Notes: generated from the letters alone by a model not told the origin. A stretch of 33,101 nt of DNA from Clostridiales bacterium 38_11 (GCA_001509345.1 LGGM01000014.1:1-33101); one strand, 5' to 3'. Positions 15,112 to 23,326 are shown, numbered from the stretch's first letter. A program made the numbers and translations.

Positions 15112-15156
15112 CAATTAATATAATTCAATAACAAAGTTGTTAAGGAAGTGAAATAG

Positions 15157-15306
15157 ATGAAAACTAATCGTAATAAATTGGTGGGAGCCAACCCTCCAGA
15201 AGCATGGGCAACACCTACAACGTATGACGAAGACACTTGTGTTACAAAGCCTTCAGAGGAAGCAGTCGTAGAGTCGAAGCTCTGGGTTGATGAAAACCAT
15301 AAATAA
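15157..15306 (+). CDS. 49-residue conserved small protein (DUF3787-like)
   Basis: The 49-residue product is acidic and soluble, with the central motif GANPPEAWATPTTYDEDT, a single Cys and an acidic C-terminal helix (EEAVVESKLWVDENHK). I recognise the motif from short clostridial proteins annotated as DUF3787, related to a C. difficile spore-surface protein family; this is from memory and not verified. No signal peptide or membrane segment is seen. AAGGAAGTG precedes the ATG by about seven bases. The perfect promoter upstream and a strong terminator at 15318-15346 define a complete, independent and probably abundant transcript of about 230 bases. The function is unknown. Confidence 0.8.
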   Translation: MKTNRNKLVGANPPEAWATPTTYDEDTCVTKPSEEAVVESKLWVDENHK

Positions 15307-15317
15307 ATAGTGTACCG

Positions 15318-15346
15318 TGACCCCTATTTCAGGGGTCATTTTTTTA
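15318..15346 (+). terminator. terminator of the small protein gene
   Basis: TGACCCCT (15318-15325) and AGGGGTCA (15331-15338) form an 8-bp GC-rich stem around ATTTC, followed by seven T residues and more T-rich sequence. It is a textbook rho-independent terminator. Confidence 0.92.
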
Positions 15347-15415
15347 GTTTTTTATCGGTTTATTATTTTTAGATAAATGGTATAATAAGTATTATTGCAA
15401 AAAAAGAGGAATAAT

Positions 15416-16174
15416 ATGAATTCAAAGCAAATAATCTTAGTATTTTTATTGGTTTCTGTACTGGTTTTGACCGGATGTGTCGCCAATACAGACGAAAATA
15501 TCAGTCAGCTTAGAAAAGAACTGAGTACCGAAAAAAACAAGACTCAAGCCCTTGAATCTAAGCTTATGGAATACAGCGACACCATCAATGAACTGAGACT
15601 CGAAATAAAAGATCAAGAGAAAATCATCAGTGATTTTCAGGACAGCCTCATCGTAACTGCTCCTGTCCAAGGCAATTCACTTTTGACAGAAGCACTGAAC
15701 GTCATGGAAATAATCTCCATTCATGACATCCAAACCCTGAATGCTTTTGTGAGCCCGACCAGGGGTGTCAGATTATCACCCTATGCCTATATCCATGAGA
15801 ATGATGATATGCTTTTTCCCCCAGGAAATGGACTGATCAATCTCTTCAATGACACTACCGTGTATACATGGGGAAGCTACGATGGCAGTGGTGAGCCCAT
15901 AGAACTCACTTTCACAGATTATTATGAGCGATTTGTCTATGATCACAATTTTGCCAATCCTCAAATGATTGGTATCAATCAATCAATCGGTTCAGGTAAT
16001 ACAATCAACAACATGATAGATGTTTACCCGAATGATGCTTTTGTGGAGTTTCATTTTACAGGGTTTGACCCTCAGTTTGAAGGTCTCGATTGGAGCAGCC
16101 TGACGCTTATCTTCGAGAATGACAACGGAGTCTGGTATCTTGTCGGCATCGTTCATAGCGAATGGACCATTTAA
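15416..16174 (+). CDS. secreted lipoprotein with coiled coil, unknown function
   Basis: The 252-residue product starts with a lipoprotein signal peptide ending in LVLTGC (lipid-bearing Cys at about 21). Residues about 28-70 are strongly charged and heptad-like (ISQLRKELSTEKNKTQALES onward), predicting a coiled coil. The C-terminal 170 residues form a soluble domain with many aromatic residues and a final strand typical of SH3-like or NTF2-like secreted domains (GVWYLVGIVHSEWTI). I do not recognise a family with certainty. The start at 15416 has AAGAGGA just upstream; a leftward in-frame start at 15395 lacks a signal-peptide-like beginning. A TATAAT box at 15381-15386 suggests its own promoter. 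Confidence 0.75.
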   Translation: MNSKQIILVFLLVSVLVLTGCVANTDENISQLRKELSTEKNKTQALESKLMEYSDTINELRLEIKDQEKIISDFQDSLIVTAPVQGNSLLTEALNVMEIISIHDIQTLNAFVSPTRGVRLSPYAYIHENDDMLFPPGNGLINLFNDTTVYTWGSYDGSGEPIELTFTDYYERFVYDHNFANPQMIGINQSIGSGNTINNMIDVYPNDAFVEFHFTGFDPQFEGLDWSSLTLIFENDNGVWYLVGIVHSEWTI

Positions 16175-16196
16175 CACATGAGAAATAGATAGATTT

Positions 16197-16231
16197 AAGG
16201 GTGGATAATTTGTTAATCTCCACCCTTTTTT
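16197..16231 (+). terminator. terminator after the lipoprotein gene
   Basis: AAGGGTGGA (16197-16205) and TCCACCCTT (16219-16227) form a 9-bp stem followed by T residues. It lies across the stop codon of the converging QueG-like gene at 16213, but the minus-strand T run is poor, so it mainly serves the + strand. Confidence 0.85.
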
Positions 16232-17085
16232 ATGTTGCTATAGATGATGTTGCACTGCTCTCTCACACGATTGGCCCGAGCGTAGTTTTTCCCGATCCAC
16301 TCGGCGAGTTGCGGCATCATTTGATTGAATCGCGAGCTATCGTTGACCATGTAGCGTTCAATGTGGAATACTTCCCTGTCATAATCCGGCATTTTCTCTA
16401 GTCCTGATTCTTTGATGTTTTTGGGGCAGGCTTTCTGGCATATGTCGCATCCCACCAGCCTATCTGCCATCAGAGGCTTATATTCCTCTGGAACTTCAAC
16501 GCCAGTCAGCATGTAGTGTCTGAGACACTGTTGTCTTGAGAGCACATAGGGCTTGTCAAGCGCTTGGGTCGGGCAGGCTTGGACGCACAGCTTGCAGCTA
16601 CTGCAATCTGAGGCTTCCAGATTCAATCCATTCCAGTCGATTTCTTCGTAGACACCAAGGGCTATCATAAAAAATCTGCTGCCAAACAATTCATTGTGTA
16701 TGATGCTGTTCTTGCCGTAGTAGCCGATCCCTGAAAGATTCGCCAGGGATTTAAGGTGGGTATCCTTAAGGATTTTTATCTTTCCTGTCAATGATAACTC
16801 TTTCAATAAGGGATTATAACACCTGTAATATTGATTGGAAAAGTAGTAATAGGGCGATATGCTCATACAGCCTTTCGGCACATCGGGATAATCCAGGTTG
16901 TACTGAAAAGCAATGATGCTCACGCCGGTCATGTGATCATCAAGCTCATCAAAATATAGATGCTGTGAGATCGGGCTGTCTCTGTTAAGATCTTTCCAGT
17001 TTTTTATATCATCCATTTTGATACTTCTGATCAGATTTGGCGCGGTTGTGTCCGCTATTTTTTTAATATCCAGCATTAGTGACAT
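16213..17085 (-). CDS. QueG-like protein with two 4Fe-4S clusters
   Basis: The 290-residue protein resembles epoxyqueuosine reductase. LSGIGYYGKNSIIHNELFGS matches the QueG segment before the cluster domain. Two ferredoxin-type motifs follow: CSSCKLCVQACP and CDICQKACP, with an extra Cys in QQCLRHY between them. QueG uses cobalamin and the clusters for the last step of queuosine synthesis on tRNA. The N-terminal 120 residues are less conserved, so a paralogue of unknown substrate is possible, and no other queuosine gene is nearby. AGGGGAATAG precedes the ATG. It begins nine bases after the ABC-F stop, so the two are probably co-transcribed. Confidence 0.7.
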   Translation of the reverse strand: MSLMLDIKKIADTTAPNLIRSIKMDDIKNWKDLNRDSPISQHLYFDELDDHMTGVSIIAFQYNLDYPDVPKGCMSISPYYYFSNQYYRCYNPLLKELSLTGKIKILKDTHLKSLANLSGIGYYGKNSIIHNELFGSRFFMIALGVYEEIDWNGLNLEASDCSSCKLCVQACPTQALDKPYVLSRQQCLRHYMLTGVEVPEEYKPLMADRLVGCDICQKACPKNIKESGLEKMPDYDREVFHIERYMVNDSSRFNQMMPQLAEWIGKNYARANRVREQCNIIYSNIKKGGD

Positions 17086-17094
17086 TCTATTCCC

Positions 17095-18711
17095 CTATTG
17101 ATACATCTTATCAATTCTATTTTGAACCTCATCATTTTCCAGGAAATCATCAAAGTCCGTCAGGGTATCATACAAGCCTGCAGGTGTGATTTCGAAAATC
17201 CTGTTGGAGATAGTGTTGATGAATTTGTGGTCCTGAGAAGAAAACATAATTGTCCCCTTGAATGCCATCAGGCCATCATTGACAGCCTGTATGGACTCCA
17301 GATCCAAATGATTAGTCGGTTCGTCCAATAGCAACACATTGGCGCCTGAGACCATCAGTTTTGAAAACATGCAACGCACCTTTTCTCCACCGGATAACAC
17401 CGAGGCCTCCTTAAGCGGCTCTTGCTCCGAAAACAGCATCTTGCCCAAAAATCCTCTGATAAATGCCTCTGACTTCTCAACGGAGAATTGTCTTAACCAG
17501 TCTATCAGATTCAGTTTGACATCTTCAAAATACTTGCTGTTGTCATTGGGCAGGTAATCCACTTTGGTGGTAATACCCCACTTGTATGTACCGGAATCCG
17601 GTTCCATTTCTCCCGCTAAAATCTTAAACAGGGTTGTCTTGGCCTGATCATTCTTGCTTAGGACCACAACCTTGTCTCCCTTGTTTAACGTAAAGGAGAT
17701 ATTGTTCAATACCTTTTGCCCTTGTATGGTCTTGGTTAGACCTTCTACCTCCAAGATGTCTTTTCCCGCTTCTCTTTCCGGTGTGAATCCGACGAAAGGA
17801 TATCTTCTGGTGGATGGCATGATGTCTTCAATATTAATCTTATCCAGTAGTTTTTTTCTGGAAGTGGCTTGTTTTGCTTTTGAAGCGTTTGAGCTGAATC
17901 TAGCTATAAAGCTCTGAAGCTCTTTGATTTTGTCTTCTTTTTTCTTGTTCTGCTCTTTCATCAGTCTTGACATCAATTGACTGGATTCATACCAGAAGTC
18001 GTAGTTACCCACGTACATTTTTATTTTTTTGAAGTCTATATCAACCATGTGTGTACAGACATTATTTAGAAAATGCCTATCATGGGATACGACTATAACC
18101 GTCTTTTCGTAATCCATCAGGAAATTCTCAAGCCAGTTGATAGCCCTGAAATCAATGTGGTTGGTAGGCTCATCCATCAGCAATATATCCGGATTGCCAA
18201 AGAGGGACTGCGCCAGCAATACCTTTACCTTATCTGTAGGTGGTATATCCTGCATTTCTTTGCCATGATGCCTTTTGTCCACTCCCAATCCTGTCAGAAG
18301 CTTTTCCGCCTCTGTTTCGGCTTCCCAACCATTTAGCTCAGCAAATTCACCTTCCAGCTCGGATGCCTTTATGCCATCTGCATCTGAAAAGTTCGGCTTC
18401 ATATAAATTTCGTCTTTTTCCTTCATGATCTGGTAGAGTCTTTTGTGTCCCATAATGACCGTCTCCACCACGTTATATTCGTCGTATTCAAAATGGTCCT
18501 GCTTCAAAACTGCCAGCCTCTCCCCAGGTGTGATATGGATCTCTCCCTTGTTTGGGCTCAATTCTCCTGACAGCATTCTAAGAAAGGTCGATTTGCCGGC
18601 ACCATTTGCGCCTATGACACCATAGCAGTTTCCCAGTGTGAATTTCAAATCAACATCCTTGAATAGTTCTTGTCCTCCAAAGCTTAATCCTAAATTTGAT
18701 ACTGTTATCAA
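17095..18711 (-). CDS. ABC-F family ATPase (YkpA/YbiT-like)
   Basis: The 538-residue protein has two ABC cassettes and no membrane segment, as in ribosome-associated ABC-F proteins. Cassette 1 has Walker A GANGAGKST (34-42) and Walker B LLMDEPTNHID, but a non-canonical signature, PPTDKVKVLLAQ in place of LSGG. A charged linker follows (about 240-310). Cassette 2 has a degenerate Walker A (LSKNDQAKTT), a normal signature LSGGEKVRC and Walker B LLLDEPTNHLD. The degenerate second P-loop resembles that of YkpA-type proteins as I recall them. It probably acts at the ribosomal E site in translation control or rescue; antibiotic protection is possible but unproven. The start is TTG at 18711 with AAAGGAGAAC upstream. 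The leader holds a terminator. Confidence 0.88.
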   Translation of the reverse strand: MITVSNLGLSFGGQELFKDVDLKFTLGNCYGVIGANGAGKSTFLRMLSGELSPNKGEIHITPGERLAVLKQDHFEYDEYNVVETVIMGHKRLYQIMKEKDEIYMKPNFSDADGIKASELEGEFAELNGWEAETEAEKLLTGLGVDKRHHGKEMQDIPPTDKVKVLLAQSLFGNPDILLMDEPTNHIDFRAINWLENFLMDYEKTVIVVSHDRHFLNNVCTHMVDIDFKKIKMYVGNYDFWYESSQLMSRLMKEQNKKKEDKIKELQSFIARFSSNASKAKQATSRKKLLDKINIEDIMPSTRRYPFVGFTPEREAGKDILEVEGLTKTIQGQKVLNNISFTLNKGDKVVVLSKNDQAKTTLFKILAGEMEPDSGTYKWGITTKVDYLPNDNSKYFEDVKLNLIDWLRQFSVEKSEAFIRGFLGKMLFSEQEPLKEASVLSGGEKVRCMFSKLMVSGANVLLLDEPTNHLDLESIQAVNDGLMAFKGTIMFSSQDHKFINTISNRIFEITPAGLYDTLTDFDDFLENDEVQNRIDKMYQ

Positions 18712-18771
18712 TGTGTTCTCCTTTACATTCTATGATTTGCAGCAAGATTCTGCATGATTGTTGTTTCAAGC

Positions 18772-18802
18772 AAAAATATTACATAGCTTCCTATGCAATA
18801 TT
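18772..18802 (-). terminator. leader terminator (candidate attenuator) of the ABC-F gene
   Basis: Read on the minus strand, AATATTGCATAG pairs with CTATGTAATATT over 12 bp (one G-U pair) around GAAG, followed directly by TTTTT (complement of 18772-18776). It lies between the promoter at 18815-18843 and the TTG start at 18711, so it would stop transcription before the gene unless overcome. A ten-codon reading frame (TTG to TGA) spans the hairpin, and a tiny ATG-TAA lies inside it, but neither has a clear ribosome binding site. Confidence 0.65.
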
Positions 18803-18814
18803 ATCGGCTTAAGC

Positions 18815-18843
18815 ATTATACACTTTTAAGGTGAAGATATCAA
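18815..18843 (-). promoter_or_regulatory. promoter of the ABC-F / QueG-like pair
   Basis: On the minus strand, TTGATA (18838-18843) and TATAAT (18815-18820) are separated by 17 bp. The predicted start near 18808 leaves a leader of about 95 bases. The -35 box overlaps the last bases of a 16-bp match to the end of the dispersed repeat. Confidence 0.65.
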
Positions 18844-18854
18844 CAGGGTTCTTG
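18839..18854 (-). repeat. 16-bp exact match to the end of the dispersed repeat
   Basis: The minus strand reads CAAGAACCCTGTTGAT, identical to the terminal 16 bases of repeat copy 1 (711-726), in opposite orientation. It sits in the loop of a 7-bp hairpin, AGGTGAA (complement of 18860-18866) / TTCACCT (complement of 18829-18835). No further similarity extends to either side, so it is a relic of an element end or coincidence. Confidence 0.45.
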
Positions 18855-18883
18855 TATGATTCACCTGATTTTACGATTTTTAA

Positions 18884-19105
18884 TCATATCAGTTTCGAGA
18901 GAATAATCACAAGGGCAATTGCCATTAGGACAATCGTCAGAAAATTCCGGACGCGTCTTGCCTTTTCTGTTTCCATCGGTTTGTAGTATGGTTCCAACTT
19001 CCCCTGGCAAAAGGGACACACCGCCATATGGTCAAGGACGTCCCGATTGCAATGGGGACAAGTAGTCAGATGCTTCTCATAGCCTGTTTTTGATTTTTTC
19101 ATCAT
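18884..19105 (-). CDS. small zinc-ribbon membrane protein
   Basis: The 73-residue protein has a rubredoxin-like zinc ribbon, CPHC (about 16-19) and CPFC (about 31-34), then a charged linker and one C-terminal transmembrane helix (about 50-70, ending KLI). The N-terminus is predicted to face the cytoplasm. Such short zinc-ribbon tail-anchored proteins are common in Bacillota and mostly uncharacterised. It is the last gene of the opp transcription unit, 16 bp after the small membrane protein. ATG codons at 19105 and 19102 are both possible. No clear terminator follows. Confidence 0.7.
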   Translation of the reverse strand: MMKKSKTGYEKHLTTCPHCNRDVLDHMAVCPFCQGKLEPYYKPMETEKARRVRNFLTIVLMAIALVIILSKLI

Positions 19106-19121
19106 TTAAACACCCACTCTG

Positions 19122-19370
19122 CTACCTTAGCCATATTTTTGTTGAAAAGAGAATAAAGATCAGAAACGCGCCGACAAAAATAATTCCAATAATCAAGCCT
19201 GCAAATAAAGCTGTTTTCATCACCTGAAATGTTTCTTTTTTCGTTAAGAGCAGCTCCTGGTCAGAGCCTATTTCTATAGGATCCCTGCTTTTAGTTTGCC
19301 AGGGTGCCCCATCAAAGTTCATATCAGCTACTACCCTGCTGTCATCTCTGAATTTTTCTTTTTTCTTCAT
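19122..19370 (-). CDS. small membrane protein in the opp operon
   Basis: The 82-residue protein has a charged cytoplasmic N-terminal half (residues 1-50, rich in Lys, Asp and Glu) and one transmembrane helix (about 53-78) with a short IWLR tail. I do not recognise a family. Its ATG follows the oppF stop codon directly, and it is translated in the same direction as the transporter genes, so it is part of the same operon. A role as an accessory or stability factor for the transporter is possible but unsupported by any motif. Confidence 0.6.
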   Translation of the reverse strand: MKKKEKFRDDSRVVADMNFDGAPWQTKSRDPIEIGSDQELLLTKKETFQVMKTALFAGLIIGIIFVGAFLIFILFSTKIWLR

Positions 19371-20381
19371 TTATAACCTATCCCCTATAAATCTGATTTT
19401 TGTGGGGTACAAATGGCAAGCAACCAAATGACCGCTTTCAATCTCCACCATCTGCGGATCCTGATGCTTGCATATCTCCATGCAGTGTCTGCATCGTGTG
19501 TGGAACTTACAGCCTGATGGTGGATTGGCTGGAGAAGGCATGTTTCCCTCGAGAATAATCCTATCTCTTTTTATATCTGGATCAGGTACGGGAATAGCGC
19601 TGAATAAGGCCTGCGTATAGGGATGCAACGGATTCCCAAATATGGTCTTCTTGTCCGAATACTCCACAATACTTCCCAGATACATGACACCTACCGTGTC
19701 TGAGATATGCTCCACCACAGAAAGATCATGGGAAATAAACAGGTAAGTCAAGCTGTATTTATTTTGTAGCTCCATCAGCAGATTGAGTATCTGAGCCTGA
19801 ATAGAGACATCAAGCGCCGACACAGGCTCATCGCAAACAATAAAATCCGGATTGAGCGCAATGGATCTGGCGATGCATATCCTTTGCCTCTGTCCGCCTG
19901 AAAACTCATGGGGATATCTGTCCTTGTGATAGACCTGTAGCCCGCAGTCCAGCATGACCTTTGATATGTAGTCATCAAAGTCTTCTTTTGGTACCAGGTT
20001 GTTGTCCCTGACAGCCTCACCGATGATCTCACCTACCGGCATTCTTGGCGACAGACTGGAATATGGATCTTGGAAGATAATCTGTATTTTGGGTCTGATG
20101 GCCCTGAGGTCTTTTCTGTTCAAGGTATGTATGTCGATACCATTGAAGAGAATCTGACCGTCGGTCTTGTCTGTCAGCCTTATCATAGTCTTGCCGACCG
20201 TGGTCTTACCACAACCCGATTCACCGACTAGACCCATAGTTGTCCCTCTCTTGATATTGAAAGAAATATCATCCACTGCCTTGACATAGTATTTGACCTT
20301 GGCAAAAAGCCCGGATGACACGGGATAGTATTTTTTCAGATTCCTGACTTCGATAATATTGTCATCCTTTATCGCAGACAT
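19371..20381 (-). CDS. oppF: oligopeptide ABC transporter ATP-binding protein OppF
   Basis: The 336-residue ATPase has Walker A GESGCGKT, Q-loop region IFQDPYSSLSPRM, signature FSGGQRQR, Walker B IVCDEPVSALD and H-loop YLFISHDLS. The C-terminal oligo_HPY region has a Cys-rich patch (CKFHTRCRHCMEIC) typical of Dpp/Opp ATPases, some of which bind a cluster there. The ATG at 20381 follows AAGGAGGATC; an ATG at 20399 would add six residues but lacks that site. The start lies inside the end of oppD (20 bp overlap). It pairs with OppD to power peptide import. Confidence 0.93.
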   Translation of the reverse strand: MSAIKDDNIIEVRNLKKYYPVSSGLFAKVKYYVKAVDDISFNIKRGTTMGLVGESGCGKTTVGKTMIRLTDKTDGQILFNGIDIHTLNRKDLRAIRPKIQIIFQDPYSSLSPRMPVGEIIGEAVRDNNLVPKEDFDDYISKVMLDCGLQVYHKDRYPHEFSGGQRQRICIARSIALNPDFIVCDEPVSALDVSIQAQILNLLMELQNKYSLTYLFISHDLSVVEHISDTVGVMYLGSIVEYSDKKTIFGNPLHPYTQALFSAIPVPDPDIKRDRIILEGNMPSPANPPSGCKFHTRCRHCMEICKHQDPQMVEIESGHLVACHLYPTKIRFIGDRL

Positions 20382-21549
20382 TTTGATCCTCCTTGTCATC
20401 CAGATATTGATAGCATGTCACCATGTGCGTTTCGGAGACAAATATTTCCGGAGGATATGCGCCTTCACATGCCTTGAAAGCCTTGTCGCACCTATCCCTG
20501 AAATAGCAATAGTCTGGCATGTCGACCGGATTCGGCACCGATCCCGGTATGCTGTATAGTTTGCCGGATTTTTTGCCGCCAACTCCCGGTATGCTTGCCA
20601 TCAGGCCTACAGTGTACGGATGCATTTGATTGTGGAATATCTCACTGACGGTCCCTTTCTCTATGACCTTGCCGGCATACATAACGACCACGTAATCTGC
20701 CATTTCAGCTATAACACCCAGGTCATGAGTGATCAGCATGATGCTGCTGTTGATTTTGTCCTTAAGGTTTCTCAGAAGATCCATTATCTGGGCTTGTATG
20801 GTCACATCCAATGCTGTTGTGGGCTCGTCTGCTATAATCAGTTTGGGATTACAGGCTAGCGCCATGGCTATCATTACCCTCTGTCGCATACCACCTGACA
20901 ATTCATGGGGATACATCCTGTAGACACCTTCGCCATTGGCTATGCCAACCACTTCAAGCATCTCGATGGTTCTGTTTTTTACATCTTCCGCATTCATATG
21001 GGGGTTGTGCAATTCAATGACCTCGTCTATCTGGAGACCAATCCTGAAGACCGGATTGAGGCTGGTCATGGGCTCCTGAAATATCATCGATATCTCGTTG
21101 CCCCGTATCTTCTGCATCTTTTCTGTTGGTGTCTTTGCAATATCAAAGACAAAATTGCCTGCATCGAATCGAATCGCTCCCTCGACGATCTGCCCCTGTG
21201 GTCTCTGTACCAACTGCATGATAGACAGGCTGGTGACCGACTTTCCGCAACCAGATTCTCCAACAATGCCGACGGTCTTGCCTTTGGGCACGTCAAAGGA
21301 TATGCCGCTGACCGCTTTGATAACACCGATATCCGTGAAGAAATAGGTGTGTAGATTTTCAACTTCCAGTACATTCTTCGTATTTTTCATGATAGAACGA
21401 TACTCAGACTCAGGCACATTGGTACGTTGATGCTTTGCTTCCAATTCATCAGTGATACGCCTGTTTTCTTTCGATATGCGTCTGACTTCGCTGCCGGACA
21501 TGTAATTGGCATCTTTGGTTTTTTTGGTTGAATCTTTATTTTTATCCAT
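20362..21549 (-). CDS. oppD: oligopeptide ABC transporter ATP-binding protein OppD
   Basis: The 395-residue ATPase shows Walker [10 protein letters not shown]-loop [12 protein letters not shown], signature LSGGMRQR, Walker [13 protein letters not shown] and H-loop LITHDLG, with the Cys-bearing C-terminal oligo_HPY part ([14 protein letters not shown]). It is about 60 residues longer at the N-terminus than usual: residues 1-58 are highly charged (Lys, Glu, Arg) before the cassette begins at [12 protein letters not shown]. Because TAGGTG precedes the ATG at 21549 and no better internal start is obvious, the extension is probably real, although an internal ATG at residue 54 would give a standard-length protein. 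It starts eight bases after oppC. Confidence 0.93.
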   Translation of the reverse strand: MDKNKDSTKKTKDANYMSGSEVRRISKENRRITDELEAKHQRTNVPESEYRSIMKNTKNVLEVENLHTYFFTDIGVIKAVSGISFDVPKGKTVGIVGESGCGKSVTSLSIMQLVQRPQGQIVEGAIRFDAGNFVFDIAKTPTEKMQKIRGNEISMIFQEPMTSLNPVFRIGLQIDEVIELHNPHMNAEDVKNRTIEMLEVVGIANGEGVYRMYPHELSGGMRQRVMIAMALACNPKLIIADEPTTALDVTIQAQIMDLLRNLKDKINSSIMLITHDLGVIAEMADYVVVMYAGKVIEKGTVSEIFHNQMHPYTVGLMASIPGVGGKKSGKLYSIPGSVPNPVDMPDYCYFRDRCDKAFKACEGAYPPEIFVSETHMVTCYQYLDDKEDQNVCDKG

Positions 21550-21556
21550 ACTGCAC

Positions 21557-23326
21557 CTACCGTTTCATTTTAGGATCAAAGGCATCTCTCAAGCCGTCCC
21601 CTACAAAGTTGAATCCTAACACTGTCAACAGGATCAACAATCCTGCCGGAATCCAGACAAACCAGAAATTAGTCATCTCGTACGCCGTACTGACACCACT
21701 GATGATGTTGCCCCAGGATGCAAATGGAAACTTGACACCCAGCCCTAAAAAGCTCAATGTTGACTCATATAGTATGACACCACCCAAACCCAATGTCGCT
21801 AACACGATCAATTGGGGAATGACATTTGGTATCAAGTGTTTGAATATCCGTCTGGAGATGCTTAGGCCTGTGGCTTCTGCCGCCAGCATAAATTCCTGCT
21901 CCCGCAGGGACAGTATCTGGCCTCTGACCATTCTTGCTATTCCCGGCCAACTCATGATACCCAATATCAACATCAGATAATATATTCTCAATTGGGGATC
22001 CACATCCAGTTTGTCCATAACCGATCCCAATATGATCAGAATCGGGAGAAATGGAATGCAGAAAAATACGTCTACAATCCTCATGATGAGCATGTCCACC
22101 CATTTACCAAAGTATCCGGCCAGACCACCCATGATGATGCCCAAAGCAGTCTCCAACAAAACAACAATGAAACCTATCATCAAAGAGATTCTACCACCGT
22201 ACATAAGCCTAGTCAGTACATCCATGCCGTGTTTATCTGTCCCAAGCCAGTGCTGGCTTGATGGCTGTTCGTGCATCGAAATCAAGTGTGTGTTGGTTTC
22301 TGTTTTTACCGTGTAAACATTGTTAATCCGATTGATATCATAGACAATCTCATTACCGGCATCGTCCGGATATGTAAACTTAGTCTCCCCATCGGCAATG
22401 GCTTTTTCCAATGCTGTCTTGAATTCAATTGTGAGCACCACATCACGCGATACGGCCTGGACAGCCATTGGAGAAATCAGTGCAAATTGTTCCCTGCCAC
22501 TGCCCGTTAGCCTGTATACTGATGCCACATTTTCCTCTTCCTCGATCTGATAGGTATTGCCTTCAAATACAAAGGATGTGGAATCATCGGCTCGTAAAGC
22601 TTTCTCCGATTCCAGCTTGAATCCAAAGCCAAGGTCCTTGTTGGAGCTGACACCATCAGTTATCAGCAATGATTCTATAGCCACATCCTGGGTTGTCCCC
22701 AGTACGTAATCCCTGCCATCTCTGGAAAGCGTATATTGCTCATCTCCAAATATGAAACTCGTCTGTCCGCCGTCTATTGCCTGTCTGATTGCATTCTGAA
22801 ATTCCTCATCATAAGAAAGTCCATCCTCCAATGGCGTCACACCCATTATGCCTCTGATGTAAGTGATTCTAGCCTTGGGATACGAGAGCACCACTCTGAA
22901 AAAGTCTTCCGCTTCCTGTATGATATGAAACGCTTCACCGCCGTGGGTAAAGACTGACTCGCCTTGGTTTTTAGCGAGGATAAATCTTGCATGGGTGGCA
23001 TTGTCGTATGCCATTCCTTCTGCTACTGTAAAACGAAATTCTTCATTAATCGTGACGCTGACATATTCTTTGGACATACTGCCAATATACCGGAAGACCT
23101 CTGTTTCATCATATGGGGTTATCAGTCCGCCGATAAATGAGAAAAGGAACATAAACAAAATAATAATAAAACCAATGATAGCCAGTCTGTTTCTCAAAAA
23201 TCTTCTTACCACAAGCATACCAGGCGATAAAACCTTAACACGCTGCACATCAGACAATCCATTGTCTATGTCGGTGTATTCCGTTATTCTGTTTTCTCTA
23301 TCTTTATCCATTTTATCTTTGTCCAT
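21557..23326 (-). CDS. oppC: oligopeptide ABC transporter permease OppC with large extracytoplasmic insert
   Basis: The 589-residue permease is about twice the usual length of 300. Residues 1-45 are charged; a transmembrane helix lies at about 48-68; residues about 80-350 form a large insert outside the membrane; the remaining five helices and the EAA loop (EATGLSISRRIFKHLIPN) are normal for the family. The insert contains four recurring blocks (about 97-146, 176-209, 236-273, 302-340) with the pattern F..A...A...G.T.F.F....Y......Y.L. The ATG at 23326 is chosen because AGGGGGC lies before it; 23329 is equally possible. The permease pairs with OppB. The insert may interact with the enlarged binding protein. 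Confidence 0.9.
   Translation of the reverse strand: MDKDKMDKDRENRITEYTDIDNGLSDVQRVKVLSPGMLVVRRFLRNRLAIIGFIIILFMFLFSFIGGLITPYDETEVFRYIGSMSKEYVSVTINEEFRFTVAEGMAYDNATHARFILAKNQGESVFTHGGEAFHIIQEAEDFFRVVLSYPKARITYIRGIMGVTPLEDGLSYDEEFQNAIRQAIDGGQTSFIFGDEQYTLSRDGRDYVLGTTQDVAIESLLITDGVSSNKDLGFGFKLESEKALRADDSTSFVFEGNTYQIEEEENVASVYRLTGSGREQFALISPMAVQAVSRDVVLTIEFKTALEKAIADGETKFTYPDDAGNEIVYDINRINNVYTVKTETNTHLISMHEQPSSQHWLGTDKHGMDVLTRLMYGGRISLMIGFIVVLLETALGIIMGGLAGYFGKWVDMLIMRIVDVFFCIPFLPILIILGSVMDKLDVDPQLRIYYLMLILGIMSWPGIARMVRGQILSLREQEFMLAAEATGLSISRRIFKHLIPNVIPQLIVLATLGLGGVILYESTLSFLGLGVKFPFASWGNIISGVSTAYEMTNFWFVWIPAGLLILLTVLGFNFVGDGLRDAFDPKMKR

Noticed and set aside
15395-15415. Upstream start for the lipoprotein gene
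   Set aside because: The extra residues are charged and would spoil the signal peptide; AAGAGGA directly precedes the ATG at 15416.
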